Positions 44,083 through 54,095 are shown, numbered from the stretch's first letter. The stretch: 64,000 nucleotides of DNA from Alphaproteobacteria bacterium (GCA_017302575.1 JAFLDD010000001.1:1429409-1493408); one strand, 5' to 3'. Notes: generated from the sequence alone by a model not told the origin. Numbers and translations: made by a program.

Positions 44083-47000
44083 TTAGAGGCTAATCGCCCA
44101 TTGTACGTGACGTAGAGCCACGATCAGCATCGCGTAATTGGCGGCCTGCTGTTGCGACTTGAGGCCTTCCATCGCGTTCAAATAGCGCTGTAGTGAACTT
44201 TCATGCTCTTGCATCCAACCCACGACCAGCGCATGCGCATTCGCTGCTTTTTTGCGACGTAGCACGCGAACCGTCAGTTGCTGTTGCGCTTGATAAAGTT
44301 CTGTGACGAGCGCGGTAACGGCTAATTGTTCCCAATGAGTATCGACTTTGAGTGAGCGCGCCGTGCGGCGTAGCCAGCCCAATTTTAGTTCAGCGCCCAA
44401 TTCAAAGTAAACGCGGCCCACATATTCTACGGGTAGCTTCGTTGTATTCGATGCTTCAACCACATCGCAGGCAGAGGCAAGAATTTCTAGCGATGCGACA
44501 CGGCGGGCAATAGCTGCAGGAATGCCCATGTTGGTTAGATTATCAACCGCGATTTCATAGGACTTGCGTAGCGTTTTCGTCATCATCGCTTCATGATGCT
44601 TAATGAATGTCGAGATGCCGTCGGCGAACTGCTTCATGACGGTGTCAATGCGCATAGGCTGTGGAACGTGGCGCAAGAACCAACGGCAGCTATGTTCAAT
44701 GAAGCCATTCACGGCCTTGAACATCTCGGCCTGAACGCCTGCATCAATCACCCCATCGAGCGATTCGATGCTATGCCACAGCTCACGTAGTTTGAAAGCA
44801 TCGCGCGTAATCACATAGGCTTGCGCAACATCTGCGGCGCTTAGCCCAGTTTCGCGCATGAGTTCGTAGGTGAAGGTAATGCCCGTACGATTCACGATGC
44901 TGTTGGTGATCATCGTCGCCACGATTTCGCGGCGCAAGCGGTGATTGCGAATTTCATCGGCGTAAGATTTTTGCATTTCTTTAGGGAAATAACGCAGTAG
45001 ATCCGTTTCGAAATACGTAGCATCCAGCAGTGTGGATTCCTGTAAATCAGCAAATAGCGAAAGCTTACTATAGGCCATAAGTACCGCAAGCTCAGGGCGC
45101 GTAAAGCCCTGATATGCTGCGCGCATTTCACCTAGTTGCTTTTCGGTTGGCAGATATTCAACAGCGCGATTGAGCAGACCTTCGCGCTCAAGCTCGGTCA
45201 TGAAACTACCTACCGATTCGAGCAGGTCCAGACCCTGTTTCTCAGCCAGCGTGATGGCTTGGGTCTGCAGTTGATTGTCCTTGAGTACTAGGCGCGAAAC
45301 TTCGTCCGTCATGGTTTTGAGGAGTTGGTTACGCTTAGTAGTGTTAAGGCGTTTTTTAGCGACAGCAGCGCCCAGAGCAATCTTGATGTTTACTTCATGG
45401 TCTGAACAATCCACGCCGCCAGAGTTATCGATGGCGTCGGTATTGATTTTGCCACCTGTGCGCGCGTATTCGATGCGGCCGCGCTGCGTGAAGCCGAGGT
45501 TGCCGCCCTCGCCAACTACTTTGCAGCGCAGTTCAGAGCCATTAATGCGCACGGCGTTATTGGTACGATCGCCAACCTGCTCATGCGTTTCGTTGCTGGA
45601 CTTTACATAGGTGCCAATGCCGCCATTCCACAAGAGATCAACGGGTGCTTTGAGAATCAACTGGATCAGTTGGTCAGGCGAGAGCGTGGTTTTGTCTGTA
45701 CCAAGAGCCGTGCGCGCTTCTTTGCTTAGGGTAATGGATTTGGCGCTGCGTTCGTAAACTCCGCCGCCTTGTGAAATGAGCTTGGGATTATAGTCTGACC
45801 ACTGGGTGCGTGGAGTCACGAAAAGACGTTTGCGCTCGATAAAGCTTTTCTTGGGATCGGGATTAGGATCGAGGAAAATATGTTTGTGGTTAAATGCGGC
45901 GATAAGCTTGAAGCTATCGCAAGATAATAGGCCATTACCAAACACATCGCCTGCCATGTCGCCGATACCGATGGCGGTAAATGGCTCAGACGTTTTCATG
46001 CCAAGCTCGCGGAAATGGCGTTCAACAGAAACCCACGCGCCGGCGGCGGTAATGCCCATGGCCTTGTGGTCATAGCCTGCGGAGCCGCCAGAAGCGAAGG
46101 CGTCACCCAGCCAGAATCCATATTCTGCAGCAACGCTATTAGCGATGTCAGAGAAGGTGGCAGTGCCTTTATCGGCGGCGACAACGAGGTATGGGTCCTC
46201 GCCGTCATGACAGACAACGCCTTGCGGGCGGACAATCTTATTGCCAACGATATTATCGGTAATATCAAGCAGACCACAGAGGAATTCCTTGTAGCAGCTA
46301 ATCCCCTCTTGCATGAAAGCATCACGCTCTGATGGTGGTTTGCGCAGGATGAAGCCACCCTTCGCACCTTGCGGTACAATCACCGCGTTCTTCACCATTT
46401 GTGCTTTAATCAGCCCCAATACTTCGGTGCGGAAATCTTCAGGCCTGTCTGACCAACGCAAGCCACCGCGCGCAACGGGGCCGCCACGAAGGTGAATACC
46501 ATCGACGCGCATGCTGGTAACGAAAATCTCGGCGTATGGTACGGGCAGAGGCAATTCGGGGACTTCGGCCGAGCGGAATTTCACCGAGATGTAAGGCTTG
46601 AGATTGCCCTGCGCGTCGCGCTGGAAATAATTCACGCGCAGTGATGCCATGATGAGCGCTTCGATACGGCGAATGACGGTATCTTCAGCGAGGTTGGTGA
46701 CGTTCTCTAGTCCGTTTGCTAATTGCGTGCGTAGTTTCTGTGTGAGAGCCTCACGATTTTTTTGTGCAGGATCAAATCGCGCTTTGAAAATATCAATCAG
46801 CAGGCATGTAAGCGCAGGGTGCTGGCGCAAAGCTTGCGCAATAAAGCTATGACTATAGGAGAAGCCTGTTTGTTTCAGATAGCGCGCATAAAGCTGCAGA
46901 ATCTCAATGTCGCGAATGGTGAGGCCCGCATAAAATACTAATGCGTTGAGCGGATCATTGCTGGTCACGCCTGCCCATACAGATGTCATGGCCGATTCTA

Positions 47001-48819
47001 AGCGTGCTTTATGCTGGGTCAAATCGACGCCCGCAAGTGGTGGAACGCGTAGAATGAAATCACGCAATAATAGCGGCGGATTATTTTTAGGGGTCACGTC
47101 GTAAGGTGTTACATCCACCACGGTGCAACCCATTTGATCAAGCAGAGGGAGAATATCCGACAGGGTGGAATCCACATTCGTGGTGTAGCATTTGAGATGT
47201 ACCCAGTCTGCGTCCTCATTCGGACGACGGAATAATTCAAGCGCGAGGCCGCCCTGTGTGAGGCATAACTCTGCCTGACGAATGTCAAACGCGGCGGCTT
47301 GGGCGGTATGCGTATTGGTATAGTCAGCACCAAATGCTTCGGCATAGCGATGATGGAGCGCTGCGCCTTTCTCTGCGCCGAATTCAGTCACCAGTGCGTC
47401 CCTGAGAGCTTCCTGCCAGAGATTCACGAGACCAGCAATCGTGCGCTCAATTGAGGCAAGATCAACGCTTGGTTGGTGTTCTGGTTTCGTCTCGATGATG
47501 ATGTGCAGACGCGCCAGTGGTGACTCGGTCACTTGTGTGTAGAAATTACTCATCGTGCCGTGGAGGGCTTTGGCGAGCATTTTGCCGACTTGTTCACGAA
47601 TGCTGGTCGAGAAGCGTTCACGCGGAATGTATAGCAAGCAGCTTACGAATCGTCCGAAGGTGTCGCGGCGAGCGAATAGACGCACATGCGGTTTGATTTC
47701 AAGTGCAAGCACGCCCATGGCCATGGTGAATAATTCATCTTCGTCGATCTGAAACAATTCATCGCGCGGTAAGAATTCAATAATGGTGCGCAGCGATTTG
47801 CCGCTATGACCATGCCTGTCAAAGCCCGACTCTTCGAGCACATGTGCCACTTTGTTGCGAATAAATGGAATCAAATCCGTGCTTTGGTAGTAAACGACGG
47901 ATGTAAACAGACCGAGGATACGCACTTCGCCCGTGACGTTCCCCTTGGCATCGGTGCGAGTGATGGCGATATAATCCATCGAGCCGCTGCGGTGGATTTC
48001 GCAAACGTCCGAAGATTTTTGGATGCTAAAGCCTTTATTGGCGGTTGGCGTTAGGGCGCGCTCAATGGCGTCCTCGTGATCTGCCTCGAGGCGATAAACA
48101 CCCTTGGCACTGGCTTTGTTTAATACCAATCCTTTGGCGGTTTTGTCGTATTCAGCAGTTCCTAAGAATACGAAATTCTTGTCTTGTAGCCAGCCAAGAA
48201 ATTGTTTGGTTTCTTCTGACTCGCCGCGCTTCTTGCTTTGATAATGTTTGGCTAATGCGTTGACGGAGGCATCCATTGCCTTCCAGTCGGCGGTAGCGGC
48301 GCGCACTTTTTTCAAGACACGGTCAATGTGCTTCTCAAGCGCCTTCGCATCATTGAGTGGCGGTAGCTCCATATAAATTAATGACTCAGCATGATAGCCT
48401 GCTGGCTTCTCGTCACTTACGGCGAGCAGCTTACCCTTTGCGTCGCGCTTTGCAGCCAATACGGGGTGGATGATGAGATGTATGCTTAGACCGAGACGTG
48501 TCAGCAGGTTGGTCAGCGAATCAACCAGAAACGGCATATCGTCATTGAGAATGAAAAGCTGAGCGCGCTTTGCGTCGTTATGCGTAACGCCGCTAATGTG
48601 AATCGACCAGCCCTTACCATTGCGCTTTGCAGTGTGTTCATAGGCAGTAAGCGCAATGCTTGCTGCGTGCTGTGGTGTAATCTGCTCGAGTTCTTCGACG
48701 GTAGACTGGCCATAAAAATGACCAACAAATTCGCGCGTTGCGCCTGAGGTTTTCTTAGGCAATGCTGCAAGAATCTTTTGCAGTAAAAGCGTATGACGAG
48801 AAGAGTAGTTTGGTGACAT
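44083..48819 (-). CDS. NAD-specific glutamate dehydrogenase, 180-kDa (L-GDH) class
   Basis: A 1578-residue enzyme of the large bacterial NAD-GDH family, which oxidises glutamate to 2-oxoglutarate and ammonia. The catalytic core lies in the middle: GPVARGGLRWSDRPEDFRTEVLGLIKAQMVKNAVIVPQGAKGGF occupies about residues 778-820, with GDMAGDVFGNGLL and the glycine-rich VVGEGGNLGFTQRGRIEYA later. The very long N-terminal part (residues 1-700) carries ACT-like regulatory segments (VTHNDAKRAQLFILNDDMPFLVDSLTNLL near the start). The enzyme is a catabolic, large-subunit form common in alphaproteobacteria. A single uninterrupted frame of this length argues it is functional. Confidence 0.97.
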   Translation of the reverse strand: MSPNYSSRHTLLLQKILAALPKKTSGATREFVGHFYGQSTVEELEQITPQHAASIALTAYEHTAKRNGKGWSIHISGVTHNDAKRAQLFILNDDMPFLVDSLTNLLTRLGLSIHLIIHPVLAAKRDAKGKLLAVSDEKPAGYHAESLIYMELPPLNDAKALEKHIDRVLKKVRAATADWKAMDASVNALAKHYQSKKRGESEETKQFLGWLQDKNFVFLGTAEYDKTAKGLVLNKASAKGVYRLEADHEDAIERALTPTANKGFSIQKSSDVCEIHRSGSMDYIAITRTDAKGNVTGEVRILGLFTSVVYYQSTDLIPFIRNKVAHVLEESGFDRHGHSGKSLRTIIEFLPRDELFQIDEDELFTMAMGVLALEIKPHVRLFARRDTFGRFVSCLLYIPRERFSTSIREQVGKMLAKALHGTMSNFYTQVTESPLARLHIIIETKPEHQPSVDLASIERTIAGLVNLWQEALRDALVTEFGAEKGAALHHRYAEAFGADYTNTHTAQAAAFDIRQAELCLTQGGLALELFRRPNEDADWVHLKCYTTNVDSTLSDILPLLDQMGCTVVDVTPYDVTPKNNPPLLLRDFILRVPPLAGVDLTQHKARLESAMTSVWAGVTSNDPLNALVFYAGLTIRDIEILQLYARYLKQTGFSYSHSFIAQALRQHPALTCLLIDIFKARFDPAQKNREALTQKLRTQLANGLENVTNLAEDTVIRRIEALIMASLRVNYFQRDAQGNLKPYISVKFRSAEVPELPLPVPYAEIFVTSMRVDGIHLRGGPVARGGLRWSDRPEDFRTEVLGLIKAQMVKNAVIVPQGAKGGFILRKPPSERDAFMQEGISCYKEFLCGLLDITDNIVGNKIVRPQGVVCHDGEDPYLVVAADKGTATFSDIANSVAAEYGFWLGDAFASGGSAGYDHKAMGITAAGAWVSVERHFRELGMKTSEPFTAIGIGDMAGDVFGNGLLSCDSFKLIAAFNHKHIFLDPNPDPKKSFIERKRLFVTPRTQWSDYNPKLISQGGGVYERSAKSITLSKEARTALGTDKTTLSPDQLIQLILKAPVDLLWNGGIGTYVKSSNETHEQVGDRTNNAVRINGSELRCKVVGEGGNLGFTQRGRIEYARTGGKINTDAIDNSGGVDCSDHEVNIKIALGAAVAKKRLNTTKRNQLLKTMTDEVSRLVLKDNQLQTQAITLAEKQGLDLLESVGSFMTELEREGLLNRAVEYLPTEKQLGEMRAAYQGFTRPELAVLMAYSKLSLFADLQESTLLDATYFETDLLRYFPKEMQKSYADEIRNHRLRREIVATMITNSIVNRTGITFTYELMRETGLSAADVAQAYVITRDAFKLRELWHSIESLDGVIDAGVQAEMFKAVNGFIEHSCRWFLRHVPQPMRIDTVMKQFADGISTFIKHHEAMMTKTLRKSYEIAVDNLTNMGIPAAIARRVASLEILASACDVVEASNTTKLPVEYVGRVYFELGAELKLGWLRRTARSLKVDTHWEQLAVTALVTELYQAQQQLTVRVLRRKKAANAHALVVGWMQEHESSLQRYLNAMEGLKSQQQAANYAMLIVALRHVQWAISL

Positions 48820-48878
48820 GCGCTTCCCTTAGCAACTTCGATGAAAACTGAAAGCAAAAAACATATTGCGCTGCGGCA

Positions 48879-49811
48879 CTAACTGCCCTCCACCTTGTCC
48901 CACACCTTGGCGGCCAGATTCTCGCCATAGAGCTTTTCAACCGCCCGTAGGCCTGTGGGAGAGGTGACATTAATTTCGGTTAAATAGTCGCCAATCACAT
49001 CAAGACCGACCAATAATAAGCCGTGCTCCTTAAGATAGGGACGAATTGCATTACAGATCTTTTCTTGCTGTCGCGTGAGGGATGCTGCCACGGCTTCGCC
49101 ACCAACGCGCATATTGGCGCGTATCGAGCCCTTGTGTGGTACGCGACCAAATACGGCGGCAATCTCACCATCCACCAAAATGATGCGTCGATCTTCTTTA
49201 TTCACTTCTGGAAGGAAGGCTTGCCACATGAGTGGCTCGCGCGAACTTTCGGTCCAGTGTTCCAGTAGGGTGATGATATTAGGATCATCTACCGAGAGCT
49301 TGAATACACTACGGCCACCAAATCCATAAAGCGGTTTTGCAACAATCATGCTGTGATCTTGCGCAAAACTTCTGATGGCGTTGATGTCGCGACTGATGAG
49401 TGTAGGCGGCATGAACTCCTTGAAAAAAAGCGGCGAGAGTTTCTCGGGCGATTCGCGCACGCCTTTGGGATCATTCAACACGCGTGTAGGCTTGGGCAGA
49501 TGCTCCAGAATATGTGTGGCGCTGATATAGGATAAATCGAAGGGAGGGTCTTGGCGCATCCAGATGACATCAAATCCATTCAAGGATTCAAATGATCCTT
49601 CGCCCAGTTCACAGAAATGCTGGTGTTCGGTGTCTACGTCCATGGGTCGTAAGGTGGCGAGCACTTCGCCTTCACGCCAACTTAAATCATCGGGTGTGTA
49701 GTAGTAACAATCATAGCCGCGCTTCTGTGCTTCTTCGGCAAGCATTAACGTTGTATCCGTCTTCACGTTTAGCCGTGAAGGTGGGTCCATCTGGAAGGCG
49801 ACTTTTTTCAT
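48879..49811 (-). CDS. gshB: Glutathione synthetase
   Basis: A 310-residue ATP-grasp ligase that joins gamma-glutamylcysteine and glycine. It begins MKKVAFQMDPPSRLNVKTDTT (usual MDPxxxINxxxDST) and contains WMRQDPPFDLSYISATHIL, NDPKGVRESPEKL, VAKPLYGFGGRSVF, the ATP-binding glycine-rich loop, and LDVIGDYLTEINVTSPTGLR, which has the metal-binding Asp/Asn. Length matches bacterial GshB. It precedes the glutamate dehydrogenase in transcription with a 59-base gap and may be co-transcribed with the BON gene ten bases upstream. Confidence 0.97.
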   Translation of the reverse strand: MKKVAFQMDPPSRLNVKTDTTLMLAEEAQKRGYDCYYYTPDDLSWREGEVLATLRPMDVDTEHQHFCELGEGSFESLNGFDVIWMRQDPPFDLSYISATHILEHLPKPTRVLNDPKGVRESPEKLSPLFFKEFMPPTLISRDINAIRSFAQDHSMIVAKPLYGFGGRSVFKLSVDDPNIITLLEHWTESSREPLMWQAFLPEVNKEDRRIILVDGEIAAVFGRVPHKGSIRANMRVGGEAVAASLTRQQEKICNAIRPYLKEHGLLLVGLDVIGDYLTEINVTSPTGLRAVEKLYGENLAAKVWDKVEGS

Positions 49812-49820
49812 CTAAGACCT

Positions 49821-50480
49821 TTAGAAGTTTTGCTTCGATTGAATAGGCGCGTCTTGTGGCACGGTGCTGGTTGAGTAGTTAGAAGCAGGCAATTCAGGCT
49901 TGGCTGGCATTTGAGTGCCAACTTTTAAGTGGCTCACCACTTTCTTCACGCCCTTGGTGGCGCGTGCCACTTCCAGCACCTTATCCAGTTCTTCGCGGTT
50001 ATGAGTGATACCCAGCAGATAGACTGTGCCATTCACCACATCGATGGAGTAATTGATGACCCACACGCCTTTCGTGATCAGGTAGCGCGCTTCGAGATTC
50101 TTTTTAATGAGCGAATCATTGGCGCTGTCCCATAGGCTGCTATTAGGGTTGATCTCGACCTCATTGATAACTTCTTGAACTCCCTTCGCTTGCCAAGCAA
50201 GTCTTACCGCTTCTTGCGCGGTTTCCTCGGTTTTTGCGTTACCCGTTAACATGACGCGCTTATGGCGTACGTTGATGGTCACATTCACCAACAAATCATT
50301 CACGTCTTTTTCCAAAAACATCTGGTTGATTTCGGCGTAGATAACATTGTCGTCGACGCGCGAGCCAAAGGAGCGATCCTCCGCTATGGTGATGCCCGTT
50401 TCCGTAACGGCGGTGCTGACGACGGTGAAGCAGGCAGTTAGTGCGGGCAATAACGCTGCTAATAGGAGAATACGGTACAT
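49821..50480 (-). CDS. Two-BON-domain outer-membrane lipoprotein (DolP/YraP-like)
   Basis: A 219-residue lipoprotein. The signal MYRILLLAALLPALTAC places a lipidated cysteine at about residue 17; I chose the ATG at 50480, which has GGAG six bases upstream, over an ATG 18 bases earlier. Two BON domains follow (about 45-115 and 120-190), each ending in a V-x-N-x-(I/V)-x-(I/V) strand, for example VNVTINVRHKRVMLTGNAKTEE and IDVVNGTVYLLGITHNRE. In E. coli the matching protein DolP acts in outer-membrane integrity, and dolP lies with yraN, rsmI and lpoA; the same neighbours occur here, supporting orthology. Confidence 0.87.
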   Translation of the reverse strand: MYRILLLAALLPALTACFTVVSTAVTETGITIAEDRSFGSRVDDNVIYAEINQMFLEKDVNDLLVNVTINVRHKRVMLTGNAKTEETAQEAVRLAWQAKGVQEVINEVEINPNSSLWDSANDSLIKKNLEARYLITKGVWVINYSIDVVNGTVYLLGITHNREELDKVLEVARATKGVKKVVSHLKVGTQMPAKPELPASNYSTSTVPQDAPIQSKQNF

Positions 50481-50481
50481 T

Positions 50482-50853
50482 TTAGGCTCCAAACGCATGG
50501 GGAATAAAGGTTGGCCAGTAGTACCACGGTACTAAACATGCGTCGAATCGTAGATGATAATCGGCGTAGTTTGGGTGTGCGCTTAGGAACCATTGTGCTG
50601 CGCGCACCACACGTTGCTGATTCTCGTGGTGAATTGCTTCTGCCGCTTTTTGGTGTGAGGCACGTGCTTTGACCTCGATAAATGCAATGGTGCGGCCGCG
50701 TTTGGCGATCAGGTCGATTTCGCCCAGTGGAGTTTTGAAGCGCGTGCCAATAATGCGCCACCCGCGCAGACGTAAATGTTGTGCGGCGACCCATTCGGCG
50801 CGAATGCCTTTGCGGTAACGTTTATTGCGTGCTGAGCGCGATGGCGCGGGCAT
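50482..50853 (-). CDS. yraN: YraN family (UPF0102) nuclease-fold protein
   Basis: A 123-residue cytosolic protein with a restriction-endonuclease-like fold. Family landmarks are YRKGIRAEWVAAQHLRLRGWRII, then LGEIDLIAKRGRTIAFIEVKAR (the D and E-x-K metal-site elements), and HLRFDACLV. No confirmed physiological substrate is known. It begins inside the 3' end of rsmI (32-base overlap) and ends just two bases before the BON lipoprotein start, matching the classical gene order. Confidence 0.92.
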   Translation of the reverse strand: MPAPSRSARNKRYRKGIRAEWVAAQHLRLRGWRIIGTRFKTPLGEIDLIAKRGRTIAFIEVKARASHQKAAEAIHHENQQRVVRAAQWFLSAHPNYADYHLRFDACLVPWYYWPTFIPHAFGA

Positions 50854-51682
50854 ATATTTCCTGCCTTGTCAGTCCCGTGGCTTTAGCGACTTCGGCGGCG
50901 GCAGCGCTTTTGGGCAGACGTGTGAGTGCGTCTTTGAGTAGCGTGTCTATCATTGCGCTATCTTGCAATGCGCCTTCACTCACTGCGGGCTCTACCAATA
51001 AGACCATTTCCCCTTTGGGCGTTTTCTCCTTCATGGTTTCTGCCAAGGAAGCTAGCGTGCCGCGATGAAATGTTTCGTAGGTTTTGGTGAGTTCCCGCGC
51101 AATCACCGCTGTACGATTACCGAGCGATGCTAGAAGATGCTCCAACGTTTCGAGAATACGGTGCGGTGCTTCAAACATGATGATGGTCACAGGTAGGGCG
51201 CGTAGGAATGCTAGACGCGCTTCGCGTTCGCTGGCTTTGGTAGGCAAGAAGCCTGCGAAATAGAACCCGTCTGTGGCAACGCCTGCGGCGCTGAGCGCGG
51301 TCATCGTTGCGCTGGCGCCAGGGATAGGAATCACCCGATGGCCCGTCTCCCATACGGCCTTGACGAGGCTCTCGCCGGGGTCAGAGACAAGCGGTGTGCC
51401 CGCGTCTGACAATAGGGCAATCGACTCGCCTGCGGCGAGCCTTGTAATCAACGTATCCTGCATGGAGGCGCTGTTATGTTCATGGAAGGAAAGGGTAGGT
51501 GTCTCGATCCCATAATGTTGCAATAATACATGGCTGGTGCGGGTATCTTCGCATGCAACAACAGCAACGCTTTTGAGGGTTTCCACGGCGCGATAGGTCA
51601 TGTCCTTGAGGTTGCCAATCGGCGTGGCAACGACATATAAAGCGCTTGGCACATTGCTTTTTGCTGGGGATTTGCTAGTCAT
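50822..51682 (-). CDS. rsmI: 16S rRNA 2'-O-ribose C1402 methyltransferase RsmI
   Basis: A 286-residue SAM-dependent enzyme of the tetrapyrrole-methylase fold. The N-terminus ALYVVATPIGNLKDMTYRAVETL and VACEDTRTSHVLLQHYGI, with HEHN, LLSDAGTPLVSDPGESLV and IPGASATMTALSAAGV, are RsmI hallmarks. VIARELTKTYETFHRGTLA follows. It modifies ribosomal decoding-centre nucleotide C1402. It diverges from the LpoA-like gene with a 38-base gap. Confidence 0.97.
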   Translation of the reverse strand: MTSKSPAKSNVPSALYVVATPIGNLKDMTYRAVETLKSVAVVACEDTRTSHVLLQHYGIETPTLSFHEHNSASMQDTLITRLAAGESIALLSDAGTPLVSDPGESLVKAVWETGHRVIPIPGASATMTALSAAGVATDGFYFAGFLPTKASEREARLAFLRALPVTIIMFEAPHRILETLEHLLASLGNRTAVIARELTKTYETFHRGTLASLAETMKEKTPKGEMVLLVEPAVSEGALQDSAMIDTLLKDALTRLPKSAAAAEVAKATGLTRQEIYARAIALSTQ

Positions 51683-51720
51683 GGCACTTCTTTAGCATAT
51701 TAAACCAAGGCTCGCATCCT

Positions 51721-52950
51721 ATGATTCGCTCAATTGTTGTTAGTGTACTGACGTTGGTGTTGCTTAGCGCCTGCCAACCTGCGGATCAAATGACGCATCA
51801 GGCCGTGCCTGCTGGCACGATTAATACGGCTAATTTGCGCCCTCCCGTTGCGCAGACGATTGGTGCAAGACCAAGTGCTGCTCCTGTTCAGCAAACCCTC
51901 TCGGGAGCCTCGGTAAAGGTAGCGCTATTATTGCCCATCACGGGTCGTCACGCAGATCTGGGCCGTGCGATGCAGGATGCAGCCGTCCTATCGCAATTTG
52001 ATAAATACGCGACACTCTCGCCCGAAGCCAACAAACGTCGTGTAGAGCTTGTGACGTATGATACGGGCGATACGCCAGAGCAGGCACGCGATGCCGCCAA
52101 TGAAGCCGTTGACGATGGTGTGGTACTGATCATCGGCCCCGTATTTGCAGACGCAACACAGGCCGTCGCTCCAGTTGCGGAAGCGGCGGGTTTGAGCGTG
52201 ATTAGCTTTTCCAATAACCTTACCGTTGCGCGCCCCAACATTTATCTGTTCGGGTTCTCGCCAGAGCAACAAACCAAGCGTGTGGTTGATTTTGCTACCA
52301 CGCAAGGGCGCAACCAACTCGCGGCGCTGGTGCCAAATTCAGCTTATGGTCAAGCCGTGCTGGCAACCGCACGAAGCACGATTACCAAGAATGGAGGTGG
52401 TGTTGTCGCGGAGGCGCTCTATTCACCCCAAGGCGTTGGTGTAGAGGCATCATTAGCCAGCATATTGCCACAAGGTAAGCCTGCTGCATTTGATAGCATG
52501 CTTTTGCCTGAAGGTGGTACGCCACTTGCAACGATTCTGCGTGGCTTGCGCAATCGCGGCGTGCAAGGTGAGAGTGTAAAATTATTAGGCACTGGTCTTT
52601 GGGATGACCCAACGTTGCTAAGTCGTGTGAATCTCGAAGGTGCGTGGTTTGCGACATCGCCACCACAATTTACCCATGCGTTCGAAACACGCTTCCAGAG
52701 CACTTATAAATACCAGGCGCCACGTGTGGCGAGCCTTTCCTATGACGCTGTTGCTTTAGCTATTACGATTGTAACTTCGGGTCGTTCGTTTACCCCGCCT
52801 GTGTTAACGGGTCGTAGTGGATTTCATGGTCCCGCCAACGGGATTTTCCGTTTCCGCAAGGACGGCACGTCTGAGCGCGGATTAGCGGTGTTGCAAGTGC
52901 GTGGTGGTTCGTTTGAAGTGATCTCGCCTTCGCCCGCAAGCTTTAGGTAA
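51721..52950 (+). CDS. LpoA-like periplasmic-binding-fold lipoprotein (penicillin-binding protein activator)
   Basis: A 409-residue outer-membrane lipoprotein. The signal ends LVLLSAC (cysteine near residue 18). After a short Pro/Ala linker, SVKVALLLPITGRHADLGRAMQDAAVL begins a type I periplasmic-binding fold (about 64-395) as in the C-terminal domain of LpoA, with IIGPVFADATQAVAPVAEAAGLSVISFSN. The N-terminal TPR part of E. coli LpoA is missing, so this is the short alphaproteobacterial form. LpoA activates the peptidoglycan synthase PBP1A; that role is inferred here. It diverges from rsmI. Confidence 0.85.
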   Translation: MIRSIVVSVLTLVLLSACQPADQMTHQAVPAGTINTANLRPPVAQTIGARPSAAPVQQTLSGASVKVALLLPITGRHADLGRAMQDAAVLSQFDKYATLSPEANKRRVELVTYDTGDTPEQARDAANEAVDDGVVLIIGPVFADATQAVAPVAEAAGLSVISFSNNLTVARPNIYLFGFSPEQQTKRVVDFATTQGRNQLAALVPNSAYGQAVLATARSTITKNGGGVVAEALYSPQGVGVEASLASILPQGKPAAFDSMLLPEGGTPLATILRGLRNRGVQGESVKLLGTGLWDDPTLLSRVNLEGAWFATSPPQFTHAFETRFQSTYKYQAPRVASLSYDAVALAITIVTSGRSFTPPVLTGRSGFHGPANGIFRFRKDGTSERGLAVLQVRGGSFEVISPSPASFR

Positions 52951-52957
52951 GTAGTTA

Positions 52958-54085
52958 TTACGTTAGCAGGCTTGCGATAATAGCATTCAATAGTAATGCA
53001 CCCTTCGCTGTTACTCTTATGTTATCACCATTTTGCTGCAGCAATTGCTGCGCAATAAGTGGGGCTACTTTTGCAGTAGAAACCAGTGACGCGTCGATGC
53101 CTTCTTCCATTAAACGTAAGCCCATGAGCACCTGTTCCTCGGTGCGTTCTTGCGCGGTAAGCGTCAATGCTTCTTCGATACCATTGCCATTGTTTGTAGT
53201 GACCTCAAGCCAGCGTTCTGGTGACTTGAGATTGCGCGTGGCGATGCGATTGTCTGCGATATCGACGCGCCCATGTGCGCCTGGCCCAATGCCGAGATAC
53301 GCCTCCGCTCGCCAATAAGCGAGATTATGTCGTGAGGCTTGGCCTGCTGCTGCATGATTCGAGACTTCATAGGCAGGCAAACCTGCCTCATTCATGATGG
53401 TTTGTGTTGTCTCATACATGCTTGCTGCAAGCGGTTCAGGGGGCAGCGCGAATTCTTTCTTGACGTGATAGGCATGGTGAAATGCCGTATTCTCTTCAAT
53501 GGTCAATTGATAGAGCGAAAGATGCCCGCGCACGTATTTCAGTGCGTCACGCAATTCGCTTTCCCATGCTGCAAGGGTTTGGTGCGGTAATGCATAAATC
53601 AGATCGAACGAATAGCGCGGGAAATGTTTTGCTGCCAACTCCAATGCATATAGCGCCTCACTCGCAGAGTGTTCACGCCCCAGAAACGAGAGCGATTCCT
53701 GCTTAAGTGACTGCACGCCAAGCGATAGGCGATTTACTCCTGCGCTGGCCACATCACGAAACTTGGCGGCCTCTACGGAAGTGGGGTTGGCTTCCATGGT
53801 GATCTCGATGTCCTCGCAACATTCCCAACCGTCACGTACGCTGCGGATGATGGCTTCAATCGTCGAGGGCTCCATCAGCGACGGCGTGCCGCCGCCGAAG
53901 AAGATACTGACAACGCGATGGCCTGTGGTTTGGGCGCGCCAATACGCCAGTTCTTTGAGCAATGCGGTTTGCCACGCTACATGGTCAACTTGCTCACGGA
54001 CATGGGAGTTGAAATCGCAGTACGGGCACTTCTTTTTGCAAAAAGGCCAGTGAACATAGATTGCGAGCGGCGGTTTCCTGTGCAT
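52958..54085 (-). CDS. hemW: Radical SAM haem chaperone HemW
   Basis: A 375-residue radical-SAM protein. The 4Fe-4S motif is CKKKCPYC in IYVHWPFCKKKCPYCDFNSHV, close to the N-terminus. FFGGGTPSLM and YALPHQTLAAWESELRDAL, plus EANPTSVEAAKF and GVNRLSLGVQSL, match the HemN/HemW family, and the lack of an extra N-terminal domain and the short size point to HemW, which binds haem rather than acting as coproporphyrinogen oxidase (hemF supplies that here). The start at 54085 is set by homology. It is back to back with the next gene on the plus strand. Confidence 0.93.
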   Translation of the reverse strand: MHRKPPLAIYVHWPFCKKKCPYCDFNSHVREQVDHVAWQTALLKELAYWRAQTTGHRVVSIFFGGGTPSLMEPSTIEAIIRSVRDGWECCEDIEITMEANPTSVEAAKFRDVASAGVNRLSLGVQSLKQESLSFLGREHSASEALYALELAAKHFPRYSFDLIYALPHQTLAAWESELRDALKYVRGHLSLYQLTIEENTAFHHAYHVKKEFALPPEPLAASMYETTQTIMNEAGLPAYEVSNHAAAGQASRHNLAYWRAEAYLGIGPGAHGRVDIADNRIATRNLKSPERWLEVTTNNGNGIEEALTLTAQERTEEQVLMGLRLMEEGIDASLVSTAKVAPLIAQQLLQQNGDNIRVTAKGALLLNAIIASLLT

Positions 54086-54095
54086 AATGCTTGCT

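Noticed and set aside
44079..44097. A hairpin ATTAG-AGG-CTAAT between purH and the glutamate dehydrogenase gene as a terminator
   Set aside because: Its stem is AT-rich and short, lies over the dehydrogenase 3' codons, and has no T tract.
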